Assembly: GCA_964023205.1 (NCBI GenBank)
Contig: OZ026833.1
Coordinates: 42,191,137-42,255,136 of the forward strand
Source of the DNA: Lutraria lutraria
Lineage: Eukaryota; Mollusca; Bivalvia; Venerida; Mactridae
Direction: 5' to 3'
Length of the DNA: 64,000 nt
Below the pieces are notes generated by a model. That model worked only from the letters and a program-made list of their open reading frames with translations, had not been told where the DNA came from and ran no database searches. Made by a program: the position numbers and the translations under genes. Of the stretch, positions 22,100 through 33,300 are shown one piece after another. The stretch's first letter is position 1; each line of letters starts with the position of its first letter.

Positions 22100-23270
22100 G
22101 GTGTTATCTTAATTATGAATTAGAATTTGAGGGTCAAGTATATAGTCTTGAAAAAATGTACATCTTAAAGCCAATTAACCACAATTATCAAGGAAAAGCT
22201 ACACTCTATAAGTCATAACATACAGTGAGAAATTACTAGCTGAAAACCCAAACAAATTCAGTACCTTTAGCGCTTTGATTTGTATACACACATTGAACTG
22301 TATTAACCATCTGTACTGAACTTCTAACCCTGTGTCATTATGTAAACTCTCTACATTGAGAGACAATATAGTATTGTAGCACTACTTTTGTGAATGAAAC
22401 TATTTCCAGTATGTAGTAAATCTTGTCACCTGGACAGATTATGAATGACTTTTAGTGTGGATGAATACTGAATTATTATACTTGTTAGTTTTACTGTTTA
22501 AATTGCCAAAATATTTTCCGTGCTTTCATAATCAACAGAATTCTGCAATATATCTTCAATATTTATCAAAACTGCAAAGTCTGCAATGTAAACTTATACA
22601 ACAAGTGGTACTATTTTTCAGCACGGATGAGAGGCGTCACTGTTTTGTCGCTAAAAAAAAGTTCCTAAAAACAAATATCACAATCTTAATTAGTATTAAA
22701 GTAAAAAAGAGTTTAAAAGTATTTGACAAATAATTATGCTTTGCTATAACTACTCGTATGTCTGAAGAGCAGAAATAAACTTTGTCTAGAGTTATGAGTC
22801 ACTGTCACAAGATATTGTAAAATATAAGATTCATTTCGATCGTCCTTTACTATACATGAATATATACAACACAAACCCTTTTAAAATGTATGGACATGCA
22901 TTGACAGGTACATTAATTATATCACCGCAATAATCATAGGGACTACTTTGTAATATTCTAACTAAGAAGAAGTCTGTCTGAGCAATTGGAATTCAAATAA
23001 ATTCGTTCAGCACCAGTTTATTGATTCAACAGTCTACAATAACATCTTGATCAAAATCATCGGTAAACGAAGGACGTATGGATGTTTCCTCTTGGATGAC
23101 CTTTGATGACCGCAGGAGTTACTTCTTTTACTTGTTTTGAGCATTTCTGGTATTGCATATACATGTAAATAGGCTGTCGAGGAAGTGACGACACTTACAG
23201 CAGTACCTTCATTCTTAATACCAAGTGATTGTTCAAAATGTCATGATATTGGAAATTCTATTTACAACAA
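22100..23270. other. No gene recognised
   Basis: AT-rich sequence. The 92-codon plus-strand ORF at 22455 has no recognisable pattern. Confidence 0.4.
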
Positions 23271-23279
23271 CAGTCAATG

Positions 23280-23660
23280 GTCATATTCTTCTCCGCGTTC
23301 GCTACTTGTCACACAGTTACTCCAGCAGCATCGATGAAGACACAAATCAATTTCAGGTCTTCCAACGAGCCATGCAGCTTTTTGTGATACGAGTTTGGTA
23401 TGGGCTAGACCTCTCTTCTTTCTTTGGAGTACATCCTGCAAGTCTGGAGTAGATGTTCTGATGTCTGATCTTCCTGTTCACAGGCACAGATTGGTGACTC
23501 GATCAGCTTCAATTTTATATGCATATGTGCATTGAGCCTTATATCGTGGCCAGTTCGCAGTCTGAATATTATCACCTGCTCAACCCTCTGAAGTTGATGA
23601 TGGTCATCCTCTTCTTCAGAAGGTTGAGCAGATCAATGGTCATAAAATGTGTGTTATGTA
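23280..23660 (-). pseudogene. LINE C-terminal fragment (zinc-knuckle region)
   Basis: The minus strand encodes VIIFRLRTGHDIRLNAHMH, then SPICACEQEDQTSEHLLQTC, an in-frame stop and a further diverged stretch. This RLRTGH...C-x-C...EH...C pattern is the C-terminal segment after the reverse transcriptase/RNase H part of many invertebrate LINEs. The plus-strand ORFs here are shadows. No catalytic domains are present. Confidence 0.75.
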
Positions 23661-23939
23661 AAATGTTGCCTTGTTTTCTTCATGTGTGCATTCGATTGTT
23701 ATAAAGAACAATTGTATTGCATATATAAATTGAAGATCTAATTAAGTAATCCTTTTATTCCCCAGTGTTAAAACGGAAATCTAAATATGTCATGATCGAT
23801 TTTTTTCATCACATTCCTTAAATTACTTAACCTATGTATGAATTATCTGTACTTTCTGTAAATATAACAGCACCTTCAATAAATTTAACAACACATCCAT
23901 ATTGTTTTATTATTAGTCTGCTAAATTATATACAAGAAA

Positions 23940-24132
23940 AATACATATATTAAACAAACATACAAAACTTGAATACTTCTGTACTGTCCGGTCGAAGACC
24001 ACTTCGTTCATCACTGATTTCCCTGAGCGCCTGTATGGCAATGTCGTTCTTACCATAGTTACATACATTGATCAGTCCCCCCACAGTGATCCCGCCCACA
24101 AAGCCATATGAGGTCCAATCCCTTGTTTTGTG
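23940..24132 (-). other. Unrecognised open frame, possible exon
   Basis: About 62 codons are open on the minus strand to a stop near 23955. The frame includes TSYGFVGGITVGGLINVCNY and NDIAIQALREISDERSGLRP, with balanced composition unlike the surrounding AT-rich noise. It has no ATG and begins at the edge of the repeat at 24133. It may be an exon or a piece of a repeat-encoded protein. I do not recognise a family. Confidence 0.3.
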
Positions 24133-24213
24133 TCCCTTACAGGATTAATCCTGTCTGGTCTATGTCACCTCAGTGTCTGTAGATTTGATACCAAGTCGAA
24201 CAAAAGGCCAGTA
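24133..24213 (-). repeat. Dispersed repeat paired with 28470-28532
   Basis: Read on the minus strand, 'agaccagacaggattaatc' and 'gacttggta...atctacagaca' match 28470-28532 in the opposite orientation. Confidence 0.6.
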
Positions 24214-24544
24214 GATTTTATTGATATATAATGATGATTAGTAAGTGTCTAAATTTCGGCTTTTTTGTGTAAACAGAAGCTAGTCAGTTTTTTGGGGCTC
24301 CATTTATTTGTTTGTGTTAGTTTTTTATTGTTATTTACATAGTTTATCTTGATCATAAAAATGTGATAAATGACAATGTATATCTATTTTCGTACTTACA
24401 TGTTTTCAAACTGATGTTTTTCCTTGCCGGGTAGTGGTAGGTAGGTTTTGAAAATTGTCAAACCTGATGCTTTAAAACATACAATGTCATCTAGTTTTCA
24501 AATAAATGCCATTCTTTAAAAAAACGGTCATTAATTATCTAGTA

Positions 24545-24632
24545 GATCTACAGCGTGACTTCTAAATAATGGCCACATTATGTCTTTTCCAAGGGTGGCC
24601 TTTGTATACAGGGTTGACTGTATATGTCAGCA
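24545..24632 (+). repeat. Family E TA-type MITE fragment
   Basis: Contains 'aatggccac' and 'ggtggcctttgtatacaggg', and ends 'gttgactg|ta'. Confidence 0.5.
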
Positions 24633-24639
24633 AGCAAAC

Positions 24640-26310
24640 TAATATACACGATAGCCAAATGATTATATCATATTTCATTGTAATCAAACTTTTACAGTAT
24701 ACTTTGTTCAATGTATTTCTACAGAGGCATAAAAGAGACATGGCATAAATGGAAAATCTTGTTTAGTATATCGAATGGACACAGTCTACATTTTACCACC
24801 ATGTAAAATGATAATTGTTTAGTTTACGTCTATGACTTGTATATCCCCATTAGTATTACAGTAAAAGCAATTGATCTGCCTTACCTATGATATATCATGA
24901 TATCATATGTAATTCAAAAGTAGGTAATAAATACTTAAACTACCGAAATCATTGCAATGTGGTAAAGTTTGACAGTCTTGTTCATTATGCGCTAAAGTTG
25001 TATGTATTATGATTGTATTAAAACATACATATCATATATAGTTTATGCCATATTGCAAAATTTATATTGATAGTTACAGGGTGAGTAACTGACCCAATAC
25101 GGGATATACGGTCTGTGTAAAACCATATGGGGCGAGACCGAAGGTTACGCGGACTACCTTCTTCCTCATCATTTAAAATAAATATCTCCATTAAAGACCC
25201 AATATATTCTGGTACCTAAAATAGGATATAGTTGGTCACCACGTGACGTCGAAACATCCAATGACAGAAGGGTATTTTGCAGTAATATAATTACATACAT
25301 TTCTGGAAATGTAAGTACAGGTAAAAGCTACCTAATAAAGGTAACTTGCACCAATATCTTCATAACCTTTTGCATGATAAAAAGTGACATATGTCAGATA
25401 GACCTTCTTATAAGGACGAAAATGCCAATTTAATTAATGGTAACGTGTGCCATGATATGAGAACAATCAAAATTAAAATCTATAATTATAAAGGGCAGAT
25501 AACTCAAAAACGAGATCAGTGACCCCCATTTTTTTTTGCTTAAAATGTTTCTGTTATCATATGCTACGATTATGCAAAGTTTAAAAAAATTCATCGTTCA
25601 GTTTTAATGTTCCCTATATGTCTATGTGAAAACTGTAGCGAACTACCGAAAACGTCTTTAAATTATACACGATTTCTTCGAAAACATGTGCCACTGGACA
25701 CTTTTTTGTTGTTCAGTACGAACACAAAGTTAATACCATTTCTCAAGAATCGGTCTGTTTTCATTTTCCTGCATACCGAACAGCTTCCATTAACCTAGCT
25801 TCCGTCTAAGTTCCAATTTTTCAATTCAATAGCATATATAGAAATTCCAATATTTCATGCATTCAAGTCAAACTCATATAGCTAATAAAATCGTAAACGA
25901 GAAATACAAAACAGTCGCAAAAAAATTCTAAATAAATACTTTACCTCGAATTACTGCAATATTTACTATCAGTACACACATTTTAACGTCATAATTCATG
26001 CACTGTATACATGCTTATTTAGTCTGGTTCCTAGCCTCTGTTGTAAACAAATAGAGGTCATCATTGAATTCATGGACGATGTGATGATAAATTTGTGTCA
26101 ACCAGATAAAACAGTTGTTCATCGGGAAGTTATCGTCGATTAATTTAATGCTTATAACCTGTAACTTTCTCTTCGTGTATGTCCTCATGTATGATATATT
26201 GCATTCTGTATAAGTTATGTATACGAATGGACAGGTAATGCAGCGTAGTTTTAGGTCTACATAAAAATTCATGCGCGAACTAGCGTTCGGTTTTAAAAAC
26301 TGAGCCAAAT
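24640..26310. other. No gene recognised
   Basis: AT-rich DNA. The 115-codon minus ORF at 26015-26362 overlaps a dispersed repeat and shows no domain. Confidence 0.4.
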
Positions 26311-26311
26311 A

Positions 26312-26385
26312 CCACACCCTACAAAGAAATTCAACTTTTGACTTCTTTGTAGTTCCGAACAACAGCAGAACCTTCAGACCTTCGA
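26312..26385 (-). repeat. Dispersed repeat, inverted partner of 10256-10345
   Basis: Opposite-strand match to the copy at 10256-10345. Confidence 0.6.
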
Positions 26386-26849
26386 TTGTTCTATGGGGTT
26401 GTTATGCATCTACGAGATTTTTGGGAAGGCTTGCCTTCCCATACTTACTACAATGGATAATAGTCATTTGAGGTTGAGATAACCAAATTCCTTACAGCGG
26501 CGGTAAATTAAGAAAGGGCGGAAGTACTTCCGCGATATAATAAAGACCGAGAAGTAGTTCCATCATTTTATGAAGATATACAGCGCTATTTGCCGGTTTT
26601 CATAAATTAATACCCATTGTGATATATGATCTAATGTTTTGTTTATTGTTTTAGGGAAGAAATATGGTTATTATGCTTTTATTGTTAAAAACAAATCTCA
26701 GAATAACTACGCACCGACCAAGGCGATCAGCAGATGACCCGACTTAAAAACAAAATTACCGAAAATCAACCAAGCACTGCCACGGTTGTTTTCATAAAAA
26801 ACGAAACAAATTAGTAGTCATAAATATTAGTAATCAATGGAAGCGTTTA

Positions 26850-26915
26850 AATGGACTTTATTGACATGGTGGCCTTTATTTTGAGGTTGCTTCTAACACA
26901 GGTTTGACGGTATAT
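26850..26915 (+). repeat. Family E TA-type MITE fragment
   Basis: 'tggtggcctttattttgagg' and the end 'caggtttgacgg|ta' match the right end of family E. Confidence 0.5.
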
Positions 26916-27456
26916 TGATGTATGTTTGTACGCTGATGTCAGACTGATGTAAGACTGATGATCGATATACCATATCCTATTGATTAGACACCTACATGAC
27001 CTTAAGCAATTGATCAAGTGTGATATGGTTATAGCTAAAATAATTGATCTTAATTTGGATGCAATCATCTTCTTCCTATCTTAAGTATACTTGTTAGTTC
27101 AGTAATAATAATATATAGTAGCTTGTAATTAACATTTTCGCATTATAATAGCACATCCATAGGTTAGGTCCTGTTCGAAAAGTGTACAGCACTTCAAAAT
27201 TGTTGCGTGCTTATGTGTCAGGCAGTAACAACATTTAAAGCTGTTGTTATTGAAAGGTTAAGTTAGATCAAATTTAAATTGTCAGTGCAATAAACGTTTG
27301 CCATACTGTATTATATTCACCAGTCGTTGTATTATTATTTAGTGTGACACACTTTCACTTCGAAAATGATTAATTTCGCAACTTCATGTATCACAAAACG
27401 CGTTTTAAAAGTATGTTTTAGCGGATGGTACTGACAAATATTTCTTGAGTAATATA

Positions 27457-27580
27457 CAGTAAAACCTGTGTTAGCGGACACCTAAACATAAAGGCCATTC
27501 TCCGAATAAAGACCATATGTCAATAAAGGCCATATTTTGTATATTTTTCCGAAGGTGGCTTTTGTTCTAAGGTTTGGATG
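27457..27580 (+). mobile_element. Family E TA-type MITE
   Basis: TA precedes CAGTAAAACCTGTGTTAGCG, and the inner part has 'caataaaggccat'. The right end 'aggtttggatg' is decayed. Confidence 0.55.
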
Positions 27581-27844
27581 CATATAACTTGAATAGGGTA
27601 ATTGAGACTTCTAACTGACAAATTAGTGCTTCGTCAAAGAAATACACAAATAAAGCATCAAACATTCTTTTACCGATTTTGAACAGTCTGAAAGTTTAGA
27701 AGGACATTACAATATTTCATACCAAATGTTCTTTCGTCAACAGTACTCTGCCCCTTAATACGTGGACAGTTTCCATTTCTATCAAGGTTAATATGATAAT
27801 CACACTCTATATAGTGTAAACGGCACACTTTTTTTAATTCTTTA

Positions 27845-27990
27845 ATTCAGCTTTCCGTAGCCGTCACTCGCTCGTCGCGCAATGATTTTTATGCGGACCA
27901 AAGTGCTACGTCTTTCTACCTCTGCCATGCAATTATTAAAGTGGTTCCCGTTACATTTCAACTAATATATTAAGTTGTTTTTTTAAATGT
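27845..27990 (+). repeat. Family C repeat, empty-site copy
   Basis: Contains 'cactcgctcgtcgcgcaatg', 'gcggaccaaagtgctacg' and 'gccatgcaattattaaagtg' followed by 'gttcccgtt'. It is the uninterrupted version of the sequence that carries MITE B at 30563-30891. Confidence 0.7.
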
Positions 27991-28248
27991 TATGAACACA
28001 TGAACATATACTTACCAGATACGCTGAAATACTAGGTACTGGCCAGTATCATGAAGTAAGTATCGAAAAATTGCCCAGATAGTGATACTTTTATTTTTTA
28101 AAGACATTAAACCAGGAATGCGAAGCATGTGACTTATGCCCGACAAGTCCTTCGAATTCCACATTAGGGGGTAACAGGACAGACAGTGTTATTGGCAGAT
28201 TATGTTTTTAAATGTTTATAAAAACAGCTGAAAATTAGACATAAACTA

Positions 28249-28423
28249 CAGTTCAACCTCTACATAGCGGCCATCTGTAGAGCAACAAACTCTCTATAAC
28301 AACATCTTTAAAAGTTCCCTCAGCTGATATATATTATAAATAAACCTCCGTCGAGCAACAACCTCTGAACAACGGCCAATGTTTGCAGCTCCCACATGGT
28401 GTTGCTCTACAGAGGTTGTACTG
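28249..28423. mobile_element. Family D TA-flanked MITE, 175 bp
   Basis: TA|CAGTTCAACCTCTACATAGC on the left and CTACAGAGGTTGTACTG|TA on the right form imperfect inverted ends. The interior carries further 'agcaacaacctct' copies. The CAGT...ACTG ends with a TA duplication fit the pogo/mariner type. Confidence 0.7.
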
Positions 28424-28469
28424 TAGTCATCAGTATAAATCAATGAAATATATGGCCCTATTATTGACT

Positions 28470-28532
28470 TGGTGTCAAGTCTACAGACATGAGCTGACCT
28501 AGACCAGACAGGATTAATCTTATTGGGGACAT
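28470..28532 (+). repeat. Dispersed repeat paired with 24133-24213
   Basis: It is cut off at its right side by insertion of MITE B copy 1. Confidence 0.55.
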
Positions 28533-28535
28533 TAA

Positions 28536-28848
28536 AGCCCCATTAGCATTTCGGATGATAAAATTAAAGTATGTCTTATTTTACCTAGAAAGATATCTTA
28601 TCAGTGAAATTGACTTTTACTTGCAATAAAAACATTCCGAAATTTTCTTTTTTAATCATAAAGAAATATAGCACAGTATTTTTTTCAATGATAGTGCAAA
28701 AAAAAAGCGCCTGACAACATTTCTACGCGTTGTGGCTAAAGAAATGCATTGTGTAAATATATCTTAGAGCACATAAAATATATTTCTTATATTTAATATC
28801 ACAACATCTATTGTTATGTATTATTTAATTTAAAAAACTAATGGGGCA
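28536..28848. mobile_element. TTAA-flanked MITE, family B, copy 1
   Basis: The ends are AGCCCCATTAGC and CTAATGGGGCA, with TTAA on each side (28532-28535 and 28849-28852). The 313-bp body shares 'cttgcaataaaaacattccg' and 'tgtggctaaagaaa' with copy 2. Noncoding. Confidence 0.8.
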
Positions 28849-28864
28849 TTAAACAGCACTAAAT

Positions 28865-29055
28865 TGTTGCTTTTAGTTCAGCTTTCCTTAATCGCCACTC
28901 GCTCGTTGCGCATTGATTTTGATGCAAACCAAAGCACTACGTTTTTCCTAATCCGCCATGCAATTGTTGAACTGGTTCCCGTTCCATGTTGCTATGCAAG
29001 TCTATGTTAGTTCGGTTTCCATGAGTACTTTCAGCGCTTAATTATTTACGAAGAA
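28865..29055 (+). repeat. Family C repeat
   Basis: 'gccatgcaattgttgaactg' continues to 'gttcccgttccatgttgc' and 'agtactttcagcgctt'. This extends the family beyond the copy at 27845. Confidence 0.65.
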
Positions 29056-29059
29056 GGTT

Positions 29060-30248
29060 TGGTTCTAGGAACTAATTATTGTGCTCATGATTCCACTTAA
29101 ATCAACAAGATTTACCAGAAATCAGCAATGAATGTATTAGATTTCACTATCGTTGTCAATTATTTATAATTGCATTGATCCTTCTGAACAGGATCTTGTA
29201 CAGTGTGTAGGATTGACGCTGGTTAACGTTGAAACAAGTTGGAGTGTCAAGTGAGTTTACAGCATGTTTCAATTGTCCTTGACATTAAGATAAGCTTATA
29301 CGGTAGTTCAGTTGTTCGTTTTATTGTTTCAAAATGGATATTGCGTAATTGTTCATGATATATGGCTAAATAACTAGCGCAACTGATAATCACCTTTAGT
29401 ACGATCGGGAACTGAATATATAATCTGGGTTCGAGGTTATAAAACTCGAGATGTACTTGAGTTCTACAAAGGCATCAGATGGCCAATTAAAATACCGGTC
29501 AGTTGTAAGATTTTTTTACACAATAATGCAAAATTACCACTTTTAAAACACTGTAGAAATTATGTGCAAGCGAAATTTGCCACAATATAGTTGCAACATA
29601 AATATCTTTCTCGTGTACTTTAACAACACATCATTAAATCATTATTATAACCTGCCTCATTTAATTGTAGAATTTTTTTTTCATCACTTCAGTTTAATTT
29701 GCACAACTTTTTGTTAATTTTTGGTGCCCCATCTTGTTTTATAGTTACATGCTTACATTATTGTAAGGTGTCATGGGGATAGTTCCCCATGTCACTTATG
29801 ACAAGGCAAATAAATGGGGTGAACTTGAGATATCTCCTTGATCTTAAATCTCATATTCTGTCACACTGGTGGTATAGCATGTTCTTTAATTTTGTGCGGT
29901 CCTTATGAAGTAAGGTCGCGTTATCGGTTCAACCCGTTTTATCATATTTTAAGAAACCAACATTGTCGATTATGGTAATTTTAAGAAATTTCGAGCACAC
30001 TGATTTAATTTCGATAATTACTTTCCTGTTGCAGTCATACAGATATACATATCATCCTTGTTTCACCATCCTCTTTTAATTGAAGTGTCGCTGATTTCAG
30101 GATGTGGGCGTATAATTTACATCAAAATTTGTATATAATTATATTCAAATAATGTTGTGACCTTACACGTAAATGATTGGTTGTAAGAACGTACTAAACT
30201 ACTAGCAATAGATTGTTCTATAGCAGTGCATTTCTTGAGTTGTTTACG
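29060..30248. other. Upstream region of the receptor gene
   Basis: Presumably promoter and 5' UTR of the plus-strand receptor. No core promoter motif can be fixed. Confidence 0.3.
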
Positions 30249-30342
30249 ATGGCTTCGACACATTTGATTATGGATTTTTTTGTAAAGCTTATAATAACAA
30301 CCCAAATTGTGATCTTCCTTGACGCAGACATTGTTAGAGCAG
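30249..30342 (+). CDS. Receptor exon 1, signal peptide
   Basis: ATG, a polar start and then a hydrophobic run (FFVKLIITTQIVIFL), ending GCA G|GTAAGA in phase 1. The start is chosen because the frame joins exactly to the EGF exon. An upstream noncoding exon cannot be excluded. Confidence 0.75.
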
Positions 30343-33300
30343 GTAAGATCTGATTTGTCTCTGTCAATGATGATAATAATATTATATTAACATGTCGCAG
30401 ATTACGTCTTTATGTTGATAAAATTTAACAGAGATAATACGATGAAATTTCTTTTTAACTGAGTCCACTATAATAATAATGATGTAACTTAGATAAAAAT
30501 CAAAGTACTGAAAGTGAACTTACATAGATTTGCACTTCAACATGTAACGGGAACTATTTTAAAGGCCCGTCAGCTTTTTGGAGGTTCAAATTAAACTAGG
30601 CCTAATTTTGCCTAGAAAAAAGGTCCAACAATGAAACTGACTTTCTCTTGCAATAAAAACATTCCGAAATTTCTTTTTTTAATCACGAAGTACATAGATG
30701 AATGTAGCACAGATTTTTTTGTCAACGATATTGCAACAAAAGAAGAAAAAGCATCTGGCAACATTTTTACGAAATGTGGCTAAAGAAAGGCATTATGTGA
30801 ATATTGCTTAAAAGCAATTAAATGTATTTCTTATGGTTTACTATCATTTTATCGTTTGTTCTGTATTACTAAATTCAGAAAGCTATGGGCTTTAACAATT
30901 GTATGGCGGATGTAGAAAAACGTAGTACTTTGGTCCGCATCAGAATTCATGCGCGCTGAGCAAGTGACAACTTTGCAAAGCTAAACTATCGCTCTGTTAC
31001 CAACATCAGCACTTCAAAATATATCAAGCTAAATTTATTTCTATAGTAACATAATAATTATAAGAATATTTTTTTTTTAATTGCAAAAGAAAACAACACC
31101 TTTAAAACTCAAATTTCTTGAATAAAAATATAACGTGTAGTAATCAAGGTAATTCTTGTATATAGGTGCTGATAGTTGCATTTACACTGACATTGTGTAT
31201 ATTAATTGTTAAATTTTCTAATTATTTCCTTCACAAATAGGCAACATTTAATATACCAGTTTGCTATTTGTATTCATCAACCTTGGTTTCCCGCCGTAAC
31301 ACGTCATCTTTTTACTAAATCTTCAGTCTCATAGTAAATGCATGAAAGGAAGGACGAGTTACGTTTTACTTAAAGGTTATTGTGTACTTTCAGGCTGAAA
31401 AGCCACTTTGGGCCACCTAGACTCAATTTCATAATTGTCACATTCCCCGTGATAAGGAAATAATATAGGGGAGAACCCGCGACAATTGTAAAGAAGAATA
31501 ATGCAAATTTGTGCTAATAACTAGGAAAGTGTTGTGACTGTACTACAAAGAAAGTTATTACAGTTTAATTCATTCTCCCTCTATAACTCCTTATAGTGCA
31601 CCTGTCACCGCCATTTGAACGATACCGCAAAAAACGTTGACTTTCGAGGGAAACAACTTTTCTGATATTAAGCCTACACATAAGTGATGAAAGCTGGCAA
31701 TTTGTACTTGCGTGTTAAAATTAAACTCGTAGATATCAACTTTGTTTCGTTTTCGTCGAGTCCTTGTTTTAATTTGCTGTCAATAATGATAAGACTATCA
31801 TGGTTTGATAAATTGATTAATTTTATCAATTCTGTCGTCTTTTAGATTAAAGTGCTCCAAAAATGCATGCAGTAATATCGAATTTTACTGATGCTTTTTT
31901 TATTAGTGGCTATGTAAGTTTTTCGCATTACAAGATACTATAGAAGTTTCTTTCAGAAACAAATGTATAGATAGGATATTTTGTATGTTTTATTTTCAAT
32001 ACTCGGAAGTTTTTTTTCTTATATAGATGTATAAATAGTAACCACTCTTTTGTAGCGGACTGTTCCAATAAATATCAAGACGTGCCAACATTTAAGAATT
32101 GCCAATATCGTTGCCACTGTGTAAATGACACAGCATGTGACGAGGATACGGGGGAATGTTCCGATGGCTGCGAATTCGGTTGGATGGGACCTGGATGCCA
32201 ATATCGTGAGTAGCGTCTGTTACATGTTCGCATAATGACTACAGACTTTATCGAACCACTCCACGGTAGTCTTGCCTGTTGGTGCACAATGGACTTGAAG
32301 CCACGATAGTTCATTGGATTTTTATTTTGAACCCTTGGGCTGAGCACCGCTAGCAAAGTGACTTTTGATTAATGTGTTGATTAATTAAGTGTTCTTACAA
32401 CTTTTCTCTACAACTATTGTTATAATTCAGTAATTCATTTTGGGCTATGATCGTAACTGAATTTTATTCCATTCAATAAGTATTGGATTTCTTTAGTTTC
32501 CGATAAATAAAATCGATTGATGTTCATGAATAGTAACAATTAGTCTTGCAAAATATTTGACATACAATGTAGTTAAATTATTGTGAGAAATGCGAACTTG
32601 TATTTCGTTTACGCGATAGTATTTAATATGCAAAATTGTCCATTATCTTAAATACAAATTAGCATATAACTATAGGCCGGTTCGATTGGACTCTCGTAAG
32701 AAGAGAATACGCTGGTAGAAGAGCTCAGAAAAGAAACCCAATCGAACGCAATCGCAGCCGAAATGTTTGCGTCTGAATATTAGGTATGACTAAAACTAAC
32801 CGTCAAACCATTTTTCGTTAAACCGTGTAGATAAACTTATGCACACTCTGACATTGTAAACAATGCTGTTTGGTCATGTGACTAATACCTCTTACACCTC
32901 TTCTAACCATCAGGCGGAATAGATAGAAGAGCTTCTAAAATTAGAAGACGACCAATCGAACAGTTTAGAAGAGCTGTGCCTCTTCCGGCAGCTCTCCCGT
33001 TTGACCAATCGAACCGGCCTTATAATTCAGTAAATCAAACTAAATACAAGTTAAATGATCATTCTTGATAACAACTTCCCAAACAATATTTCCATGTAAA
33101 TATATAAATCTATACAAATGTAACAACCTCCAATAAACAACAGCATGATTGTTCCGAACAGCGCGATTTAACTATTTACATGTATTTAACCTTTCTGGAG
33201 CAACATACTTTTATCAACAACTTAATTTCGCTACTTCCAGATTATGTTACTTTAGAGAGGTTGCAATGTATAAATGTAATGTAAATCGATGTCAATAAAG

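Noticed and set aside
26015..26362. 115-codon minus-strand ORF
   Set aside because: It overlaps a dispersed repeat (partner at 10256) and shows no domain; treated as chance.
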